Assembly (NCBI GenBank): GCA_003054495.1 | Contig: CP028514.1 | Span: 484,501-548,500 of the forward strand | Direction: 5' to 3' | Length of the DNA: 64,000 nt | Source of the DNA: Carboxydocella thermautotrophica | GTDB lineage: Bacteria > Bacillota > GCA-003054495 > Carboxydocellales > Carboxydocellaceae | Shown here: positions 1 through 8,149 of the stretch, piece after piece | Numbering within the stretch: position 1 is the first letter of the stretch | Layout of the letters: every line of letters starts with the position of its first letter | Notes under the pieces: model-generated | Database searches by the model: none | What the model saw: only the letters and a program-made list of their open reading frames with translations | Told to the model about the DNA's origin: nothing | Translations under genes and position numbers: made by a program

Positions 1-297
1 TTCATTGAGGGCGAATCGCTGCTTTTAATGCTGGATATGAAGGGTATCGCCGCTTCCAGTGGTTCAGCCTGTACTTCCGGTTCCCTGGATCCTTCCCATG
101 TCTTGCTGGCCATGGGGCTGAGCCATGAAGTAGCTCACGGTTCCCTCCGCCTGACCCTGGGCAAGGTCAATACAGAAGAGGATGTGGATTATGTCCTGGA
201 GGAGTTGCCGAAAATTGTACAGCGGCTGCGGGAAATGTCTCCCCTGGGGCCGGGAGTGACTATTGAAGCAAAGGAGTGTTATCATCATGTACACTGA
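1..297 (+). CDS. nifS/iscS: Cysteine desulfurase, C-terminal end (5' cut by window edge)
   Basis: The frame is open from the first base and ends with TGA at 295-297, so only about the last 98 residues are present. The piece carries the catalytic-cysteine loop SSGSACTSG followed by [11 protein letters not shown] and SLRLTLGK, which is typical of NifS/IscS enzymes. These PLP enzymes take sulfur from cysteine and pass it to a scaffold. The last 11 bases overlap the start of the iscU gene, so the two are translationally coupled in a sulfur-mobilisation operon. The PLP-binding lysine lies outside the window. Identification is firm; the choice between nifS and iscS is not possible from this fragment. 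Confidence 0.93.
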   Translation, partial: FIEGESLLLMLDMKGIAASSGSACTSGSLDPSHVLLAMGLSHEVAHGSLRLTLGKVNTEEDVDYVLEELPKIVQRLREMSPLGPGVTIEAKECYHHVH

Positions 298-664
298 GAA
301 AGTAATGGACCATTTCACCAATCCCCGCAATGTGGGGGAAATTCCCGATGCCGATGGGGTAGGGCAGGTCGGCAATCCTTCCTGTGGGGATATCATGAAA
401 ATTTTCATTAAAGTGGACAATGATGTGATTACAGATATTAAATTCAAGACCTTCGGCTGCGGGGCAGCAGTAGCTACCAGTTCCATGGTCACTGAGATTG
501 TCAAGGGCAAGACCATTCAGGAAGCCCTGCAGGTCACTAACAAAGATGTGGCTGAAGCTCTGGAAGGTCTACCACCCCAGAAAATGCACTGTTCCAACCT
601 GGCTGCTGATGCTCTGCACGCAGCGATCAAGGATTATCTGCAAAAGCAGGGACGCAGTGAGTAA
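287..664 (+). CDS. iscU: Fe-S cluster scaffold protein IscU/NifU-N
   Basis: This 125-residue protein has the three conserved cluster cysteines at residues 33 (GNPSCGD), 58 (TFGCGAA) and 102 (KMHCSN), with the partner aspartate at 35. It receives sulfur from the desulfurase encoded immediately upstream and builds Fe-S clusters in the cytoplasm. I chose ATG at 287 because AAGGAG lies 11 bases upstream and the protein then begins [10 protein letters not shown], as in the family; a TTG 24 bases earlier has no ribosome site. It is the short single-domain form, without the ferredoxin and Nfu domains of nitrogen-fixation NifU. Confidence 0.93.
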   Translation: MYTEKVMDHFTNPRNVGEIPDADGVGQVGNPSCGDIMKIFIKVDNDVITDIKFKTFGCGAAVATSSMVTEIVKGKTIQEALQVTNKDVAEALEGLPPQKMHCSNLAADALHAAIKDYLQKQGRSE

Positions 665-666
665 GG

Positions 667-1008
667 ATGAAAAAAATCGAAGCCGTAATTCGGCCGGAGA
701 AACTGAATGAGGTTAAACAGGCATTAGAAGCCTACGGGATCAAGGGTATGACTGTCTCCCAGGTAGTAGGCTGTGGACTGCAAAAAGGGCGGACTCAGCT
801 TTATCGGGGTACGGAAATCAACCTCAACCTTTTACCCAAAGTGAAACTGGAACTGGTGGTACCCAATGCCTGTGTCGAAGAAATTATGAATGTTATACTA
901 AATTCTGCTTGCACAGGCGCCGTAGGTGATGGTAAAATATTTGTGACAGCAGTGGAAAATGCCATCCGGATTCGAACTGGAGAAGAAGGAGAGGCAGCTC
1001 TTACTTAA
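667..1008 (+). CDS. glnB: P-II family nitrogen regulatory protein
   Basis: A 113-residue P-II trimer subunit. P-II proteins bind ATP/ADP and 2-oxoglutarate and report nitrogen status to transporters, enzymes or sensor kinases. The sequence starts MKKIEAVIRPEKLNEVK and contains the T-loop KGRTQLYRGTEINLNLLPK. Residue 51, the tyrosine uridylylated in enteric GlnB, is isoleucine here (Tyr46 is kept), so control by uridylylation is unlikely. The gene starts three bases after iscU ends and is followed by a terminator-like hairpin and the amt remnant. Pairing with amt is usual for GlnK-type P-II proteins. Confidence 0.92.
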   Translation: MKKIEAVIRPEKLNEVKQALEAYGIKGMTVSQVVGCGLQKGRTQLYRGTEINLNLLPKVKLELVVPNACVEEIMNVILNSACTGAVGDGKIFVTAVENAIRIRTGEEGEAALT

Positions 1009-1053
1009 TAAGTTTTAACCCGGTGCGATGGGGTACCGGTTGAAAAAGGCGAT

Positions 1054-1104
1054 GACGCCGATAGGACAGTCAAGGTAGACTGTCTTGTCGGCGTTTGTTT
1101 TTTT
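1054..1104 (+). terminator. Strong hairpin with T-run between glnB and amt
   Basis: Two arms, about 1054-1071 and 1078-1094, pair over roughly 17 positions (ACGCCGA..GGACAGTC with GACTGTC..TCGGCGT) and are followed by GTTTTTTT. It has the form of a Rho-independent terminator. It lies 28 bases before the amt start codon, so it could end the isc-glnB transcript or act as an attenuator for amt. Confidence 0.8.
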
Positions 1105-1131
1105 ATTCCACGAGGAGGAGGAGAAAGGACA

Positions 1132-2307
1132 ATGGAGTTGAATTTGCAAAATCTGTCTGTGGGTCTGGATACTATCTGGGTTTTGCTGGCAGCAGCTCTG
1201 GTTTTCTACGGCCAAAGCAACGGCTGGTTTGGTAGGAGCGGCTTTTTCCTGCAGGGGGATTTCAGCTTTCTGGGCCTTAATATACCAGTCTCTGTTTTCT
1301 GGCTCTTTCAGGCTGCCTTTGCCGTGGCAGTGGCCACTATCGGCAACCAGCCATTGCTATTCCAGACCCAGCCGGCAGCCAGCGGGTAAATCAAGCCGGT
1401 CGCAACCGCACTGAAGAGATCAAATAAGCACTGAATTTCATCCGTTCTGCCACTGCACCTGATACGGCATAACCTGGGCATGCTGGATTTTGCCGGTTCC
1501 GCTGCGGTGCATGCCGTTGGCGGCTGGGCGTCCCTGGCGGCGGCGATGGTGCTGGGGCCGCGGCTGGGCAAGTATGGTAAGGATGGCACTATCAATGCCA
1601 TTCCTGGACATAATATCCCGCTGGCAGCACTGGGGGGCTTTATCCTCTGGTTTGGCTGGTTTGGCTTCAATGCGGGCAGCACTCTTTCCGCTTTGCACAA
1701 AGACATCGGCCTGATTGCTCTCAATACCAACCTGGCGGCAGCAGCCGGGGGTACGATGGGTTGTCTCTACACAATGTTCCGTTTTGGCAAGGCCGATGTC
1801 AGTATGGCTATTAACGGGGCCCTGGCCGGGCTGGTGGCTATAACCGCTGGTTGCGCCTATCTGGAACCGGCGGCTGCGGTAGCGGTGGGCCTGATTGCCG
1901 GCTTGCTGGTGGTGGAAGCTATTGGTCTCTTTGACCGCCTGCGCATTGATGATCCAGTGGGGGCTATTGCCGTCCATGGGGTTGGCGGCAGTTTTGGCAC
2001 CCTGGCGGTGGGCTTGCTGGCCAAAGACGGTGGCCTCTTCTATGGCGGTGGCTGGCATTTGTTCCAGGTGCAGTTGATTGGGTTACTGGCCGTTTCAGTC
2101 TTTGCTTTTGCTGCAACTTACCTGTTGTTCCGGCTGCTGGCTGCGACAATCGGCATCAGGGTAAGTGCCGAAGAGGAACTGGAGGGACTGGATATAGCCG
2201 AGCACGGCTTCCAGGCCTATAATGAACTGGTCAACGGTAGCTTCAGTACAGCAGCATTGCCATCAGTTCTGGCGGAAAGCTGGGTGGAAAAGGTAGAAAC
2301 CAATTAG
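1132..2307 (+). pseudogene. amt: Ammonium transporter amt, disrupted (deletion, inverted segment, frameshift)
   Basis: The upstream frame (1132-1389) and downstream frame (1480-2307, LDFAGSAAVHAVGG onward) are two parts of one Amt channel. Three lesions are visible. First, after LLAAALVF the text jumps to YGQSNGWFG, losing about 45-50 residues, including a membrane helix. Second, from about 1340 to 1470 the expected Amt text is on the opposite strand: the reverse complement reads VSGAVAERMKFSAYLI and then FSAVATGLIYPLAAGWVW. Third, those two pieces are two bases out of frame (an extra CT). The plus-strand reading of the flipped segment ends at a stop at 1387-1389. The C-terminal two thirds looks intact. 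A good ribosome site (GAGGAGGAGG) precedes 1132. A functional channel is unlikely; an assembly error is possible. Confidence 0.88.
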
Positions 2308-2315
2308 AGTATGTG

Positions 2316-2337
2316 CCGGCCTTCGGGCCGGTTTTTT
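2316..2337 (+). terminator. Rho-independent terminator after amt
   Basis: CCGGCC, a TTCG tetraloop and GGCCGG are followed directly by six T residues, nine bases after the amt stop codon. Confidence 0.93.
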
Positions 2338-2364
2338 GCTGGCAAGGTAAAGAAAATTTATGAT
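2336..2364 (+). promoter_or_regulatory. Candidate sigma-A promoter for the nucleotidyltransferase gene
   Basis: TTGCTG at 2336-2341, a 17-base spacer and TATGAT at 2359-2364, ending 40 bases before the start codon. The -35 box reuses the T-run of the amt terminator. Confidence 0.5.
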
Positions 2365-2404
2365 AAAATGAGGATAGTAATACAAAATCGAAAGGACTGG
2401 GAGT

Positions 2405-2740
2405 ATGTCAAAAGAGTCTATTTATTCTTTAGAGGACATAAAAAATAAACTTGAACCGATATTCAGGAAGTTTGGGTTAAAAAGAGCTGCTGTTTTTGGC
2501 TCTTATGCCAGAAAGGAAGCCAGCATGAGTAGCGATGTGGATCTGCTTGTTTTATTGGATGACACTTTTGAACTGGAAAAATACTTAAAATTCGAGGCAG
2601 CTGTTAAAAGGGCACTAAAGAAGAATGTAGATATTCTAGAATACAGATGTATTAACCCTGTTATGAGAGATGATATTTTAAAGGAGGCTATAGAAATTTA
2701 TGGAAACAAGAGACAGGAAAATACTCCTGGTAATTCTTGA
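2405..2740 (+). CDS. mntA: MNT-type minimal nucleotidyltransferase (MntA antitoxin-like)
   Basis: A 111-residue single-domain protein with the nucleotidyltransferase signature GSYARKEA followed by SDVDLLV (metal-binding Asp-x-Asp). In MntA/HepT modules such proteins antagonise a HEPN ribonuclease by adding AMP to it. The next frame overlaps it by 41 bases and encodes the remains of a HEPN partner, so the pair was once complete. The stretch 2345-2935 is clearly more AT-rich than its neighbours, which suggests horizontal acquisition. Start: ATG 2405 follows AAAGGACTGGGAGT. The enzyme looks intact; whether it still has a target is unknown. Confidence 0.8.
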   Translation: MSKESIYSLEDIKNKLEPIFRKFGLKRAAVFGSYARKEASMSSDVDLLVLLDDTFELEKYLKFEAAVKRALKKNVDILEYRCINPVMRDDILKEAIEIYGNKRQENTPGNS

Positions 2741-2916
2741 GGATATAGAAGACATTTATAAGGCACTAGATGAATTTAGTTGTGTTACGTAATATTGCCG
2801 CACATAAGTATGGAGCTATTAATTTTGTTGTAGTATGGAATATTATCAACAAAAATATCCCTATTTTCAAAAAAAGTATAATTAACATTTTAAAAGAAAC
2901 TGAGATACAGCAATAA
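2700..2916 (+). pseudogene. hepT: HepT/HEPN toxin (DUF86), truncated and frameshifted
   Basis: A frame starts at ATG 2700, inside the end of the nucleotidyltransferase gene, and reads METRDRKILLVILEDIEDIYKALDEF before a stop at 2790. Another frame from about 2780 to the stop at 2914-2916 reads VLRNIAAHKYGAINF followed by VVWNIINKNIPIFKK. RNIAAH is the HEPN ribonuclease motif R-x4-H. Intact HepT proteins have about 50-60 more residues between these parts, so the gene has lost its centre and its frame. It is therefore an inactivated toxin next to a surviving antitoxin-like gene. Confidence 0.78.
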
Positions 2917-2938
2917 AAACTTTAGTTGGAGGACTACA

Positions 2939-4165
2939 ATGCTAGTTTTACTGGTAGCTATCGGTACGGCCCTGCTGGGGGAAGTGAAAATTCAGCCTTT
3001 CGGGACGGCTTTTCGCTTTGGCCTGGGCAGTGTGTTCTTTCTGCTGGCCCTGATATTCTGGCGCCAGCTGCCATTGCGCCTGACCGGCCTGGTGGTGGGC
3101 CTGACCACTGTTGCCTGGCGGATAGGGCTGGCCAGCTATCACGGGCTAAGCTGGAGCGAGGCTTTGTGGCTGCATTTGCCGGCCCTGGCCTACTACCTGA
3201 CCCTGGTTTTCTTCTTGCATAATGCGGGCTGGGAGAGCAAGCGGGAACAGCCCCTGCAACTGGGGGGACTGGTGGCTCTGGCTGATGGCGGGGCCAACCT
3301 GGTGGAGATGCTGGTACGCACCGGTTTCAATCTGGAGCTGCTCACCCCCGGAAAACTGTGGGCCTTGCTGGTCGTAGCCGTGCTGCGGGGGTTAGCCGTG
3401 GTTTTGCTGGCCGATGTCCTGCTGCAGGAACGGCATCGGACCACCAGGGAAGTGGAAGAGGAACACCTGCTCAGGCGGTTACTGGTGGGGTCTAACCTGC
3501 ACATGGAGGCTTTTTTTCTGCGCAAATCCATGGCCCAGGTGGAAACGGTAATGGCGCGCAGCCATGAACTCTATCAGAAATTGAAAAATCGTCAACCGGT
3601 TCCTGATCCCCTGGCCAAAATGGCCCTGGATGTGGCCAAAGAGGTCCATGAAATCAAAAAAGATCTGAAACGGCTGGAAGAAGGCTTAAATCAGCTGCTG
3701 GCCGAAGAGCCGGTAACTGAGGTGCTGACGGTAGAGGAAATTCTGGAGCTGGTGGCAGCCACCAACCGGGCCTACGCCCAAACTCTGGGCAGGAAGATCG
3801 AAATACAGACTGAGGCGGAAGGACAGTATGTCACTGACCGTATTTATCCGCTGGTTTCCATCTTGAACAACCTGGTGCAAAATGCAGTGGAGGCCATGGA
3901 GGAAGGACAGATCATCCTGCGGGCCGGGCTGGTAGCGGGTAAACTGGAGCTGCTGGTAGCCGATAATGGCCCGGGGATTGCCCCCCGGGACCAGGAGCTG
4001 GTGTTTGAACCCGGTTTTACCACCAAATTTACCCCGGAAGGGCGGCCTTCCACCGGGATAGGGCTGACCCAGGTCCGGGATATGGTAGAGCATCTGGGCG
4101 GGGAGATCAGTTTGTCTTCCCAGCCGGGAACCGGAACCGTTTTTACTATAAAAGTACCCTTGTAG
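2939..4165 (+). CDS. Sensor histidine kinase, GlnK/CitA-like with GHKL ATPase domain
   Basis: 408 residues. The N-terminal 165 or so form several membrane helices (VLLVAIGTALLG, VFFLLALIFW, LVVAVLRGLAVVLLADVLL). A helical segment contains a likely phospho-accepting histidine in KEVHEIKKDLKRLEEG. The ATPase domain has the N box NNLVQNAVEAM, G1 box DNGPGIAP and G2 box STGIGLTQV. Start: ATG 2939 behind GGAGG. It sits 12 bases before a YcbB-type regulator gene, as in the Bacillus GlnK-GlnL pair that responds to glutamine. The downstream amino acid transporter genes support such a role, but the ligand is inferred. Confidence 0.85.
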   Translation: MLVLLVAIGTALLGEVKIQPFGTAFRFGLGSVFFLLALIFWRQLPLRLTGLVVGLTTVAWRIGLASYHGLSWSEALWLHLPALAYYLTLVFFLHNAGWESKREQPLQLGGLVALADGGANLVEMLVRTGFNLELLTPGKLWALLVVAVLRGLAVVLLADVLLQERHRTTREVEEEHLLRRLLVGSNLHMEAFFLRKSMAQVETVMARSHELYQKLKNRQPVPDPLAKMALDVAKEVHEIKKDLKRLEEGLNQLLAEEPVTEVLTVEEILELVAATNRAYAQTLGRKIEIQTEAEGQYVTDRIYPLVSILNNLVQNAVEAMEEGQIILRAGLVAGKLELLVADNGPGIAPRDQELVFEPGFTTKFTPEGRPSTGIGLTQVRDMVEHLGGEISLSSQPGTGTVFTIKVPL

Positions 4166-4177
4166 GGGAGGCGACAT

Positions 4178-5062
4178 ATGGGCGAATTCAAATTCATGAT
4201 TATCGATGACGACCGTATCTGCAGGCGCATGTTGAGTATGATCATCGAACAGGAAGGTTTAGGGGAAGTAGTCGGGGAACTGGAGACCGGGGAAATGGCC
4301 GATATGGTGGTGATGCAGGTCCGGCCCGATGTAGTGCTGGTGGACTTGTTGCTACCCGGTCAGGATGGGGTTGAGGTAGTAGCTGCCCTGAAAGAAAGAG
4401 GTTTTACGGGGGCCATTGTCATGATTTCTCAGGTGGAAAACAAGGAAATGGTGGCCGGTGCCTATCAGGCGGGCGTGGATTTTTATATCCACAAACCCAT
4501 CAACCGGGTGGAAGTGGTGTCGGTTTTGCAAAAAGTGCTGGCCAATTTGCGCCTGACCCAATCCCTGGCCCAGGTGCGCAATTCCCTGGCAGCATTGGAT
4601 TGGATGGTGGGCAACCAGCAACCGGAACGGAGCAGTGACAGGGAGAGCGGCAGCAAGAAAATGCGCCGGGTTTTGCGGGACCTGGGACTGGCGGGGGAAA
4701 TGGGCAGCCGGGAACTGAACTGGCTGGTGGAGATTTTGCGGGAGAAGGAAGAAGAAGGGCGCACTCCGGCCAACCTGCAGCTCAAAGAGCTATATCAGGA
4801 ATTGCAGGAACGCTACCGCCAGGAAACTGGAGAAGAGGTGGATCTGGGTACCCTGGAGCAGCGCATTCGCCGGGCAGTACACGAAGCTATGGAACATCTG
4901 GCCGCTTTAGGGGCGGAAGATTACCATGATCCTCTTTTTGAATACTATGCTCCCCGCTTTTTTGATTTTAACGAAGTACGGGCCAAATTGCGAGGAGAAA
5001 AGGGCAAGATCAACCTGAAAAAATTCATCATGGCCCTTTATGATGAGGTTACGCATCAATAA
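4178..5062 (+). CDS. glnL: Response regulator with YcbB/GlnL-type output domain
   Basis: 294 residues. An N-terminal receiver domain has the acidic pair in [11 protein letters not shown], the phospho-acceptor aspartate in [13 protein letters not shown] and the conserved lysine in YIHKPINR. After a helical linker, the C-terminal part ([19 protein letters not shown] to [13 protein letters not shown]) resembles the YcbB domain of Bacillus GlnL, a DNA-binding output that activates glutamine-use genes. It is coupled to the kinase gene upstream and ends in a terminator. A likely target is the adjacent amino acid ABC transporter; no operator could be identified by eye. Confidence 0.85.
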   Translation: MGEFKFMIIDDDRICRRMLSMIIEQEGLGEVVGELETGEMADMVVMQVRPDVVLVDLLLPGQDGVEVVAALKERGFTGAIVMISQVENKEMVAGAYQAGVDFYIHKPINRVEVVSVLQKVLANLRLTQSLAQVRNSLAALDWMVGNQQPERSSDRESGSKKMRRVLRDLGLAGEMGSRELNWLVEILREKEEEGRTPANLQLKELYQELQERYRQETGEEVDLGTLEQRIRRAVHEAMEHLAALGAEDYHDPLFEYYAPRFFDFNEVRAKLRGEKGKINLKKFIMALYDEVTHQ

Positions 5063-5097
5063 CTGGAGTATACAATGTAGGCTCCAGTTATTTTTTT
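5061..5097 (+). terminator. Rho-independent terminator after the two-component operon
   Basis: AACTGGAG at 5061-5068 pairs with CTCCAGTT at 5082-5089 and is followed by ATTTTTTT. The hairpin begins inside the stop codon of the regulator gene. Confidence 0.85.
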
Positions 5098-5145
5098 GTA
5101 GTTTTTTGTGGGCTGGTCACCAAAATGGAGCCAGAGGTGAGAGCA

Positions 5146-5868
5146 GTGATCAAGTTCAAGAATGTCAATAAATATTTCGGCAACCATCATGTCCTCAAGG
5201 ATATCAATCTGGAAATCCGGGAAGGGGAAGTGGTGGTGGTCATCGGCCCCTCCGGCTCAGGGAAGAGCACCATGTTGCGCTGTATCAACCAGCTGGAGAA
5301 GATTTCTTCCGGTGAATTGATAGTGGACGGTTTCCGGCTGGATGACCCAAAGGTGAATATAAATCTCTTACGGCAGGAAATCGGCATGGTTTTCCAGCAT
5401 TTCAATCTCTATCCTCACAAGACGGTGCTGGAAAATATCACTTTGGCTCCCATCAAGGTCAAAAAAATGGACCCCCGGGAAGCGGAAAAAATCGCCCGTT
5501 ACTATCTGCAAAAGGTAGGCATTGCTGAAAAGGCTGACGCCTATCCCAGCCAGCTTTCCGGTGGCCAGCAGCAAAGGGTGGCCATTGCCCGGGGTCTGGC
5601 CATGAAGCCGAAAATCATGCTCTTCGATGAGCCCACCTCAGCCCTGGACCCGGAAATGGTCAATGAGGTACTGGATGTAATGAAGTCCCTGGCCCGGGAG
5701 GGAATGACCATGGTGGTGGTTACCCATGAGATGGGCTTTGCCCGGGAAGTGGCCGACCGGGTGATTTTCATGGATGAGGGGCGCATTATCGAGGAAGGCA
5801 CCCCGGAACATTTCTTCAAAGAGCCCAAAGAGGAGCGAACCAGGCTCTTCTTAAGCAAAATTCTCTAA
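5146..5868 (+). CDS. glnQ: Polar amino acid ABC transporter ATP-binding protein
   Basis: 240 residues with Walker [11 protein letters not shown]-loop QHFNLYPH, signature LSGGQQQR, Walker [14 protein letters not shown] and the switch histidine in VVTHEMGF. It energises uptake of a polar amino acid, probably glutamine or glutamate. I place the start at GTG 5146 ([12 protein letters not shown]): GAGGTGA lies six bases before it and the resulting length matches the family. An in-frame ATG seven codons earlier lacks a ribosome site. It is the first gene of a four-gene operon with binding protein and two permeases. Confidence 0.93.
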   Translation: MIKFKNVNKYFGNHHVLKDINLEIREGEVVVVIGPSGSGKSTMLRCINQLEKISSGELIVDGFRLDDPKVNINLLRQEIGMVFQHFNLYPHKTVLENITLAPIKVKKMDPREAEKIARYYLQKVGIAEKADAYPSQLSGGQQQRVAIARGLAMKPKIMLFDEPTSALDPEMVNEVLDVMKSLAREGMTMVVVTHEMGFAREVADRVIFMDEGRIIEEGTPEHFFKEPKEERTRLFLSKIL

Positions 5869-5888
5869 AAACAAGGGAGGTTGAACCG

Positions 5889-6722
5889 ATGAAACTGAAA
5901 AAACTGATAGCATTGGCTTTCGCCGGGATCCTGTCTCTTGGACTGCTGGCCGGCTGCGGAGGCGGCGGAGAGCAGAAACAGGCGGAAAACCAGCCGGCAG
6001 CCGGAAAGGCTGGCAAACTGGAGCAAATCAAACAGCGGGGCAAATTGATTGCCGGTGTCAAGTATGATGTCCCCCTGTTTGGCATGCTCAATACCCAGAC
6101 CAACCAGGTAGAAGGCTTTGAAATCGACCTGATGAAGGAACTGGCCAAAAAGATTTTTGGTGATGAGAGCAAAGTGGAATTCGTCAAGGTTGAATCCAAA
6201 ACCCGGATTCCTATGCTGCAAAACGACCAGGTGGATATTGTGGCCGGTACCATGACCATTACTGAAGAGCGGAAAAAGCAAATTGACTTTTCCGATGTCT
6301 ATTTTGAAGCCGGTCAGTCCCTGCTGGTCAAGAAAGGCAGCTCCATTAAATCAGTGGATGATTTGAAAGGCAAGAAAGTAGCGACTGTCCAGGGTTCCAC
6401 CAGTGCCAAGAACATTCGGGCCAAGGCTCCGGAAGCCCAGGTGCTGGAATTCCCCACCTATCCCGAAGCCTTCCTGGCTCTGCAAAATGGCCGGGCTGAT
6501 GCTATGACCACCGATAACTCCATCTTGCTTGGTTTTGCCCAGCAGGATCCTAATGTAGAACTGGTAGGCGGGCTCTTTACTTCCGAACCCTACGGTATGG
6601 GCTTCAAGAAAGGCAATGATGACTTTGTCAAGTTTGTCAATGACTGGCTGAAGGAAATGAAGGACAGCGGCAAGTACGCTGAACTGTATAAAAAGTGGTT
6701 TAAAGAAGAACCCCCCAAGTAA
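5889..6722 (+). CDS. glnH: Amino acid ABC transporter substrate-binding lipoprotein
   Basis: 277 residues beginning with a lipoprotein signal peptide: MKLKK, a hydrophobic core and lipobox LLAGC, so the mature protein is tethered outside the membrane by a lipidated cysteine. The rest is an SBP_bac_3 fold (KLIAGVKYDVPLFG, GFEIDLMKELAKK, VDIVAGTMTITEERKK, KKVATVQGSTSAKN). Glutamine or glutamate/aspartate are the likely ligands given the family and the ATPase. Ribosome site AAGGGAGG precedes ATG 5889. A strong hairpin follows the gene and may raise its level relative to the permeases. Confidence 0.92.
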   Translation: MKLKKLIALAFAGILSLGLLAGCGGGGEQKQAENQPAAGKAGKLEQIKQRGKLIAGVKYDVPLFGMLNTQTNQVEGFEIDLMKELAKKIFGDESKVEFVKVESKTRIPMLQNDQVDIVAGTMTITEERKKQIDFSDVYFEAGQSLLVKKGSSIKSVDDLKGKKVATVQGSTSAKNIRAKAPEAQVLEFPTYPEAFLALQNGRADAMTTDNSILLGFAQQDPNVELVGGLFTSEPYGMGFKKGNDDFVKFVNDWLKEMKDSGKYAELYKKWFKEEPPK

Positions 6723-6728
6723 GCGGCC

Positions 6729-6754
6729 GGGGTCCCCTGCCCGGGGACCCCTTT
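6729..6754 (+). promoter_or_regulatory. Intercistronic hairpin between binding-protein and permease genes
   Basis: GGGGTCCCC at 6729-6737 pairs perfectly with GGGGACCCC at 6743-6751 around a five-base loop, followed only by TTT. It may stabilise the upstream message or partly terminate, giving more binding protein than permease. It lacks the long T-run of a full terminator. Confidence 0.7.
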
Positions 6755-6780
6755 AAATTGCACCGGAGGAGGTAGTTTGT

Positions 6781-7437
6781 ATGACCAACTGGGCAGATGT
6801 CTGGCAACGCTCGGATCAATTCTTCTCCGGGCTGGCCATTACCCTGCAGGTATCCTTGCTGGCCCTGGTTCTGGCCCTGGCGATTGGCGTAATTGTGGCG
6901 GTTTTGCGGGTTATCGAAAACCCGGTAACCCAGTTTATCGGCAAATGGTATGTGGAGTTTTTTCAAAATACACCCCTGGTAATTCAGGTCTTTTTCTTTT
7001 ATCAAGGACTGCCCTCTTTGGGGGTAAGCCTGTCGGAATTTACCTGTGGCACCCTGGGGCTGGGCATTTATACCGGTGCCTATATTGCCGAAGTGTTTCG
7101 GGCTGGCATCCAGTCCATTCCCAGAGGACAGTGGGAAGCGGCCCGCTCCCAGGGCTTCACTTATCTGCAAACCATGGGTTATATCATTCTGCCCCAGGCC
7201 TTGCGGGTAGCTTTGCCCCCGCTGGGCAACCAGGTGGTAAACCTGGTGAAAAACTCGGCCATTCTCAGCACCATTGCCGTTGCTGACCTGATGTATAATG
7301 CCAACCTGGTTTCTGCCGAAACTTTTATCGTTTTTGAAGTCTATATTTTTGCTGCCTTACTCTATCTGACTTTGACAATTCCCCTGAGTGCCCTGGTGGA
7401 ATACCTGGAACGCCGGGTAGCTCAAGGTTATCATTAA
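6781..7437 (+). CDS. Amino acid ABC transporter permease (first)
   Basis: 218 residues, His/Glu/Gln/Arg-type inner-membrane permease with about five helices. The cytoplasmic coupling loop reads EAARSQGFTYLQTMGYIILPQ, the EAA motif that docks on the ATPase. The N-terminal part has NTPLVIQVFFFYQGLP, standard in GlnP/GltJK proteins. ATG 6781 follows GGAGGAGG. It pairs with the next gene to form a heterodimeric pore, unlike systems using one permease twice. Confidence 0.92.
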   Translation: MTNWADVWQRSDQFFSGLAITLQVSLLALVLALAIGVIVAVLRVIENPVTQFIGKWYVEFFQNTPLVIQVFFFYQGLPSLGVSLSEFTCGTLGLGIYTGAYIAEVFRAGIQSIPRGQWEAARSQGFTYLQTMGYIILPQALRVALPPLGNQVVNLVKNSAILSTIAVADLMYNANLVSAETFIVFEVYIFAALLYLTLTIPLSALVEYLERRVAQGYH

Positions 7438-7451
7438 AGGAGGGCTGAAGG

Positions 7452-8117
7452 ATGACTACAAGTGGCTGGGCTCCCTTTCTGGATTTAAATAACCTGACCT
7501 TTCTGGCGGCTGGTTTGCGCTGGACCCTGGGGTTAGCCGCCCTGAGCATAGCCTTCAGTCTGTTTTTCGGTGTGCTGCTGGCTCTGATGCGCATTTCGGG
7601 CTGGAAGTTCCTGAGCGGGCCGGCCTATCTCTATATCCATGCCTTGCGCAATAGCCCCTTGTTGCTGATCATCTTTTTTACCTATTTCGCCTTGCCCCGG
7701 ATGGGGATCAGCCTTTCGCCCTTCTGGGCCGGGGTGGTGGCTTTGACCATCTTTACTTCTGCTCTGGTAGCGGAGATTTTCCGGGGTGGAATTCAGGCGG
7801 TGCCTAAAGGGCAATGGGAAGCGGCTCGCTCCCAGGGTTTCACCTGGGCCCAGACTATGGCTTATATTATTTTGCCCCAGGCTTTCAAGAAAATTATACC
7901 GCCCCTGGTCAGCCAGTTTACTTCCCTGATCAAGGATACTTCCTATTGTTTCATCATTTCGGTACCGGAGCTGTTCAGCCAGGGCCAGGTTTTCTTCAGC
8001 CGTTACAATAACCCGATGCAGACTTTGCTGGTGGAGGCAGTGATCTATTTTGTCATCTGCTATGCCCTGACTTCCTACAGCCGCCGCCTGGAACGCAAGT
8101 TGGCCTATGGCCACTGA
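7452..8117 (+). CDS. Amino acid ABC transporter permease (second)
   Basis: 221 residues, homologous to the preceding permease: HALRNSPLLLIIFFTYFALP, then EAARSQGFTWAQTMAYIILPQAFKK (EAA loop) and FTSLIKDTSYCFIISVPEL. It lies 14 bases after the first permease gene with ribosome site AAAGGAGGG. Two distinct permeases with one ATPase and one binding protein is the arrangement of glutamate/aspartate (GltI-JKL) and Bacillus GlnQHMP systems. There is no obvious terminator before mnmA. Confidence 0.92.
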   Translation: MTTSGWAPFLDLNNLTFLAAGLRWTLGLAALSIAFSLFFGVLLALMRISGWKFLSGPAYLYIHALRNSPLLLIIFFTYFALPRMGISLSPFWAGVVALTIFTSALVAEIFRGGIQAVPKGQWEAARSQGFTWAQTMAYIILPQAFKKIIPPLVSQFTSLIKDTSYCFIISVPELFSQGQVFFSRYNNPMQTLLVEAVIYFVICYALTSYSRRLERKLAYGH

Positions 8118-8129
8118 TTGTGGTATAGT
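8100..8129 (+). promoter_or_regulatory. Candidate sigma-A promoter for mnmA
   Basis: TTGGCC at 8100-8105, an 18-base spacer and TATAGT at 8124-8129, ending 20 bases before the mnmA GTG. The -35 box lies inside the last codons of the permease gene. Confidence 0.45.
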
Positions 8130-8149
8130 ATATCCTGAGGTGATTTGTA

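Noticed and set aside
6729-6754. Full transcription terminator inside the amino acid transporter operon
   Set aside because: The stem is perfect but only three T residues follow, and the permease genes behind it have no separate promoter that I can see. It is more likely a stabilising hairpin.
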